From assembly GCF_030503435.1 (NCBI RefSeq), contig NZ_JAUKPO010000029.1:27851-91850 (forward strand): DNA of 64,000 nt, given 5' to 3'. How positions within the stretch are numbered: the first letter of the stretch is position 1; every line of letters begins with the position of its first letter. The stretch is from Rhodocytophaga aerolata (lineage in GTDB: Bacteria > Bacteroidota > Bacteroidia > Cytophagales > 172606-1). The notes under the pieces were generated by a model. It saw only the letters and a list, made by a program, of their open reading frames with translations, searched no databases and was not told the origin of the DNA. Shown piece after piece: positions 60,666-64,000 of this stretch. The position numbers and the translations under genes are program-made.

Positions 60666-62396
60666 ATGAAAAGTCATTCGCCACTCGTTCTCACCAGAGC
60701 TCAGGAATCCAGGGCAGCCATTGAGCGGATTTATATTACCATGCGCCATTTATTCAACAGAGGCTATTATAAGCCTTCCCGGGTTTCCGGAGAAGAAATG
60801 CGCCGGGCCATGCTTATTTTGCGGCCGGAAATATATGGTTCGGTAAACGATCCGCAAAAAGTGGAACTCGATGGCCTGGTATATGTGATGGACCGCCTGC
60901 CGAAGGGAATAGAGGGCTGCCGCTTTATAACACTGTCGTCCAGGGAAGGGTATGAGAATTCTAAATTTCAGGTATTGGTGCCTGCTAAACGCCGCCGTAA
61001 TTGCTACCTGATAGACGAGGAGCAAATGGTGATAGAAGTAACCAACGGGCGTTCAGAAATTTATGATATCATGACACACCTCACATTTATGTTTATGGAA
61101 GCAGATAAGATTCGCCAGCATGCCTTTCATGAACGTGGTGGGGTAACGCGGGAATGGGAGAAACTGGAAGAAATAATCCTTTCCGGAGGTACCGTAGAAG
61201 ACGATGAACGGGAACTGGCTATAACCTATGTAAGCACCATCTTAGGCCGCACTTTTGGCGAAACGGAAAAAGCTTTCCACCGCTTCCGCGAAAATGCCGC
61301 GTCTAATAGCGGCTTGTTTGAGATCGTATATAAATTAGGCAAGGTATCCATGTTGGAAAAAGATCAGCAGCTGGACCGTGAGATAAGCTTTACACCTACC
61401 TTGCGTGAACATATCGGCCATCATTTTTATGGCGAACGGTGGGCAAATCATATCAAGCATTACCTGGTAGAAAAACAACTCCACGAACGGCCCATTCATA
61501 TCATCAGTGCTAATCCTCATAGTGTAATTAATTGCTTATATGCCCCGGCTGCCCTTTCTGAAAACCAGGTAGAAGAAGATATTTATGAGATGGCGTTAAA
61601 ACTAAGCCGGCCTGAAAATGATGGATTACGGAAAAAAGTGATGAAGTATGCTTTAGATAACGGGCTGCATCAGCTGGAAGATGTTTCAGGGACCAACATC
61701 CTGGTACAACTGGTAGATACAGCAAAAGTGGATATTAAGAAAGTGCATCCTCAACTGAAATACGATAAAGACTATGTGAAGAAACACAAACCAGTAATTC
61801 TGGTTATGGATTATGCCTTTGGCGAGCAAGCCTTTGAAACGATGGATGAGTTACTAAAGCCATACGACCACCTTACCAGGGGCTTTGATATGAATGTGGC
61901 TTCTATTTCGGTAATGGGCAAAGCAGGTATTCTTACCGGGGAAAAAGGCGATTTAATGATTCCTACCTCCCATATTTTTGAAGGCACGGCTGATAACTAT
62001 CCACTAAATAATGAATTCACCGTGGAAGAGTTTGCCCGGGAAGGCGTAAACGTATATGAGGGAGCCATGATAACAGTATTGGGTACCTCGCTGCAAAACC
62101 GGGATATTCTATCGTATTTCAGAAATTCCTCCTGGAAAGCGGTAGGGCTAGAAATGGAAGGGGCACATTACCAGAAAGCTATACAATCGCAGGCAATGAT
62201 CCGGGGCAGTATCCGCAAAGATGTTAAAGTACGTTATGCCTATTATGCTTCTGATAATCCACTCATTACCGGTGCTACCCTGGCATCTGGAAGCCTGGGT
62301 ACGGTTGGCGTAAAACCAACCTACCTGATCACCCTTAAATGCCTCGGCCGTATCCTGAGTCATGAGGAAACACCGGAAGCGGTTGAAGCTAAATAG
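60666..62396 (+). CDS. DUF6909-like protein with nucleoside-phosphorylase-like C-terminal domain
   Basis: The 576-residue cytoplasmic protein has a helical N-terminal half (1-360) that I do not recognise beyond resemblance to a Bacteroidota-specific family, and an alpha/beta C-terminal part (about 372-570). The latter has KPVILVMDYAFGEQAFE, SISVMGKAGIL, a GDLMIPTSHI stretch, GTSLQNRD and AVGLEMEGAHY, the arrangement of purine nucleoside phosphorylase/MTA nucleosidase folds, with EMEGA as the ribose-binding signature. A role in nucleoside or nucleotide-derivative cleavage is inferred. Its neighbours (Usp, small protein) suggest a housekeeping or stress context. It ends in a terminator at 62437-62471. 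Confidence 0.65.
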   Translation: MKSHSPLVLTRAQESRAAIERIYITMRHLFNRGYYKPSRVSGEEMRRAMLILRPEIYGSVNDPQKVELDGLVYVMDRLPKGIEGCRFITLSSREGYENSKFQVLVPAKRRRNCYLIDEEQMVIEVTNGRSEIYDIMTHLTFMFMEADKIRQHAFHERGGVTREWEKLEEIILSGGTVEDDERELAITYVSTILGRTFGETEKAFHRFRENAASNSGLFEIVYKLGKVSMLEKDQQLDREISFTPTLREHIGHHFYGERWANHIKHYLVEKQLHERPIHIISANPHSVINCLYAPAALSENQVEEDIYEMALKLSRPENDGLRKKVMKYALDNGLHQLEDVSGTNILVQLVDTAKVDIKKVHPQLKYDKDYVKKHKPVILVMDYAFGEQAFETMDELLKPYDHLTRGFDMNVASISVMGKAGILTGEKGDLMIPTSHIFEGTADNYPLNNEFTVEEFAREGVNVYEGAMITVLGTSLQNRDILSYFRNSSWKAVGLEMEGAHYQKAIQSQAMIRGSIRKDVKVRYAYYASDNPLITGATLASGSLGTVGVKPTYLITLKCLGRILSHEETPEAVEAK

Positions 62397-62436
62397 GGAT
62401 AATTATACTACAGTTGTAAGTACTACTTTATCTTCC

Positions 62437-62471
62437 GCAGGCACACTAGTAGGATATGTGCCTGCTTTTTT
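62437..62471 (+). terminator. Intrinsic terminator
   Basis: GCAGGCACA (62437-62445) pairs exactly with TGTGCCTGC (62457-62465) around an 11-base loop, followed by TTTTTT. It lies 40 bases after the stop codon at 62396. Confidence 0.88.
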
Positions 62472-62485
62472 GTGCTAATGGCAGG

Positions 62486-63331
62486 CTATACGGGGTATAA
62501 TTTTTTGGATTCTTCCAGGTGAAAAGCCAGCAAAGGAACTTCACAGTGGTATGCCATTTTTTTGGTTAAGCTTCCATGAAGGATTTTTTCAAAAAAACTT
62601 CTGCGGGCAGTAGCCATACATACCATATCAGCTTCGAGAAATTTGATGGCATGACATAATTCATCGAGTACCTGATCGCCGGTAAAAGATTTAAATGATA
62701 TAAAAGGATAAGCTATGTTCGGCTCTGCAATTTCTTTGAACCAGGCCATCAGTTCTTCATCTTGTTTTTTATGTGTAGAGATGTGGGTGATAATTATCTG
62801 AGCCTGGCTGGGTCTGGCTAGGTCAATTAATTGATTGATATACCTAAAATCATTGAACTGAAAATCGGTAGCATAAATGATTTTTTCAAGTTTCTTTTGC
62901 GATGCACAAGCTGGGATGATGAGTACGGGGCAGTCTACATTTTCCAGAATATAGGCCGAGTGACTACCGATTAGTACTTCCTCCAAACCCTTAGCCCCTA
63001 ACGTTCCTAACACCAGTAAATCTACTTCTTTCTCCTTAACCACCGCCCGAATTCCATCCAGCAGCAAATCTTCCCGGATTATTGTTTCCACAGGTATGTT
63101 TCCGGCTATTTCTTTTACCCGTTTCTCCAGCAGCTGCAATTCATCCAGCGTATTCTGGTCGATGGCGGGTTCAGCCATAAGAATGACCGAATACTCTGAA
63201 ATGGCTACCGGAACATGGTACGAATGAAATAAAATTACTTTGGCATTTAATAAACCAGCCAAGGAGGCTGCATACATTACGGCATTGGTGGCATGACTGG
63301 AAAAATCGGTAGGAACCAAAATAGTTTTCAT
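62486..63331 (-). CDS. Tandem universal stress protein (UspA type)
   Basis: The 281-residue protein contains two Usp domains. The first (1-145) starts MKTILVPTDFSSHATNAVMYAASLA and has the ATP-site-like segment GTLGAKGLEEVLIGSHS followed by CPVLIIP. The second (148-280) starts KKIIYATDF and has a degenerate loop (ATARRSFFEKILHGSLTKKM). Such tandem proteins occur widely in Bacteroidota and respond to energy or stress states; the first domain may bind ATP and the second may not. It is followed upstream by a small unknown gene on the same strand. Confidence 0.9.
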   Translation of the reverse strand: MKTILVPTDFSSHATNAVMYAASLAGLLNAKVILFHSYHVPVAISEYSVILMAEPAIDQNTLDELQLLEKRVKEIAGNIPVETIIREDLLLDGIRAVVKEKEVDLLVLGTLGAKGLEEVLIGSHSAYILENVDCPVLIIPACASQKKLEKIIYATDFQFNDFRYINQLIDLARPSQAQIIITHISTHKKQDEELMAWFKEIAEPNIAYPFISFKSFTGDQVLDELCHAIKFLEADMVCMATARRSFFEKILHGSLTKKMAYHCEVPLLAFHLEESKKLYPV

Positions 63332-63462
63332 AGGAGTAATTGTTTAGGTACAGATCTGTTGCAGCATTTATCTACTTGAATCTACAAATAACTTCTCCTA
63401 TCCGGGATGACTTCTGTCAGTATCACGACTGAATCTGCTCATTAAATAGCGCCTACGAATGG

Positions 63463-63705
63463 CTATGTTTGCATACTTTCCAGAAGCTCGTCCCTGGATG
63501 GCTTATGAGGCGACAGGCTATAACTGATACCTTCCATATCCAGAAAATCCATTACCCGCTGGTATCTTTCTTTTTTCACGTCAAACAGGCAGAAATTGTA
63601 GTAAGGTTCATTAAAGGCTATTACCTCAGTTAGTTCAGCCAGCCTTTGCATAGACTGGTATTGTTTGGTAGTCAGGTCTTGTTGTTTTATTGTAAAGTAC
63701 CACAT
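63463..63705 (-). CDS. Small hypothetical protein (80 aa)
   Basis: The 80-residue frame starts MWYFTIKQQDLTTKQYQSMQRLAEL and shows an alternating strand-helix pattern (YNFCLFDVKKERYQRVMDFLDMEGISYSL), which resembles a small ferredoxin-like fold. I recognise no family. It lies 131 bases before the Usp gene on the same strand and could be cotranscribed. Its composition is protein-like, so I consider it likely real. Confidence 0.55.
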   Translation of the reverse strand: MWYFTIKQQDLTTKQYQSMQRLAELTEVIAFNEPYYNFCLFDVKKERYQRVMDFLDMEGISYSLSPHKPSRDELLESMQT

Positions 63706-64000
63706 GGAATAAGATATTAATTTTAACCTGTGTTAATATGCTGATACAAGGTCATATCACACATACGCGTACTATTTTTTTTATTAGCAATTAGCTAATA
63801 TCACAGCTATAGTGATACGTTGCGTAATAAATAATATAGGTAATCTACAGCTATTTACGTATAGTGAGGATGTATAAGACAAGTTTTGTATAAATTTCTT
63901 CTTCAGTTGATCCGGTATTTTCCTTTGAGTTTTAGTAGATTCGACCTAAGTACATGTCAAAAGTTGAATGTATTTAAGTACAATCTGATCATCGTGCTTG

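Overview
The window looks like a chromosomal segment of a Bacteroidota bacterium, most likely of the Cytophagales. This rests on two SusC/SusD pairs, tandem DUF4249 lipoproteins beside a TonB-dependent receptor, a giant surface protein with a type IX secretion (T9SS) C-terminal sorting tail, TAnnTTTG-type -7 promoter elements and the general lack of Shine-Dalgarno sites. The genus cannot be fixed from sequence reading alone.

Layout. 1-2.3 kb: a partial SbcD/Mre11-like nuclease gene runs off the left edge and is divergent from a sigma-54 activator with an RtcR/CARF-like sensor domain; a good -24/-12 promoter and an 11-bp inverted repeat lie between them. 2.3-5.4 kb: an AT-rich, gene-poor accessory patch with a small ORF, an orphan IS630-type OrfA, a phage ORF6N/ORF6C antirepressor and a tRNA-Arg(ACG). 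5.6-12.7 kb: a zinc alcohol/formaldehyde dehydrogenase, a Rof-like/STAS-like fusion, two membrane GAF sensors lacking an output domain, and a thioredoxin-like protein. 13.4-21.8 kb: a five-gene operon with an unknown exported protein, a TonB-dependent receptor, two DUF4249 lipoproteins sharing a perfect 571-bp repeat, and an MG2/plug-like protein. 22-26.7 kb: a SusCD pair.

27.2-47.6 kb: the most striking region, a tight five-gene minus-strand operon. In transcription order it encodes an NTT-type nucleotide transporter fused to HEAT repeats and a cyclic-nucleotide-binding-like domain, an nSTAND1 NTPase with a membrane segment and WD40 propeller, an outer-membrane beta-barrel, a propeller lipoprotein, and a 3,894-residue T9SS protein with about 28 Ig-like repeats. 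The order runs from inner membrane to cell surface, so it is a candidate trans-envelope sensing and adhesion system. 48-53.9 kb: an FG-GAP protein, pxpB/pxpC (no pxpA seen), an SRPBCC protein, a sugar epimerase and a divergent AraC regulator. 54-59.7 kb: a SusC-SusD-DUF3823 operon. 60.7-63.7 kb: a protein with a nucleoside-phosphorylase-like C-terminus, a tandem universal stress protein and a small unknown protein.

Domain names come from recognising motifs by eye; no database search was run. Residue ranges are approximate. Intrinsic terminators and some promoter elements were located by direct reading.
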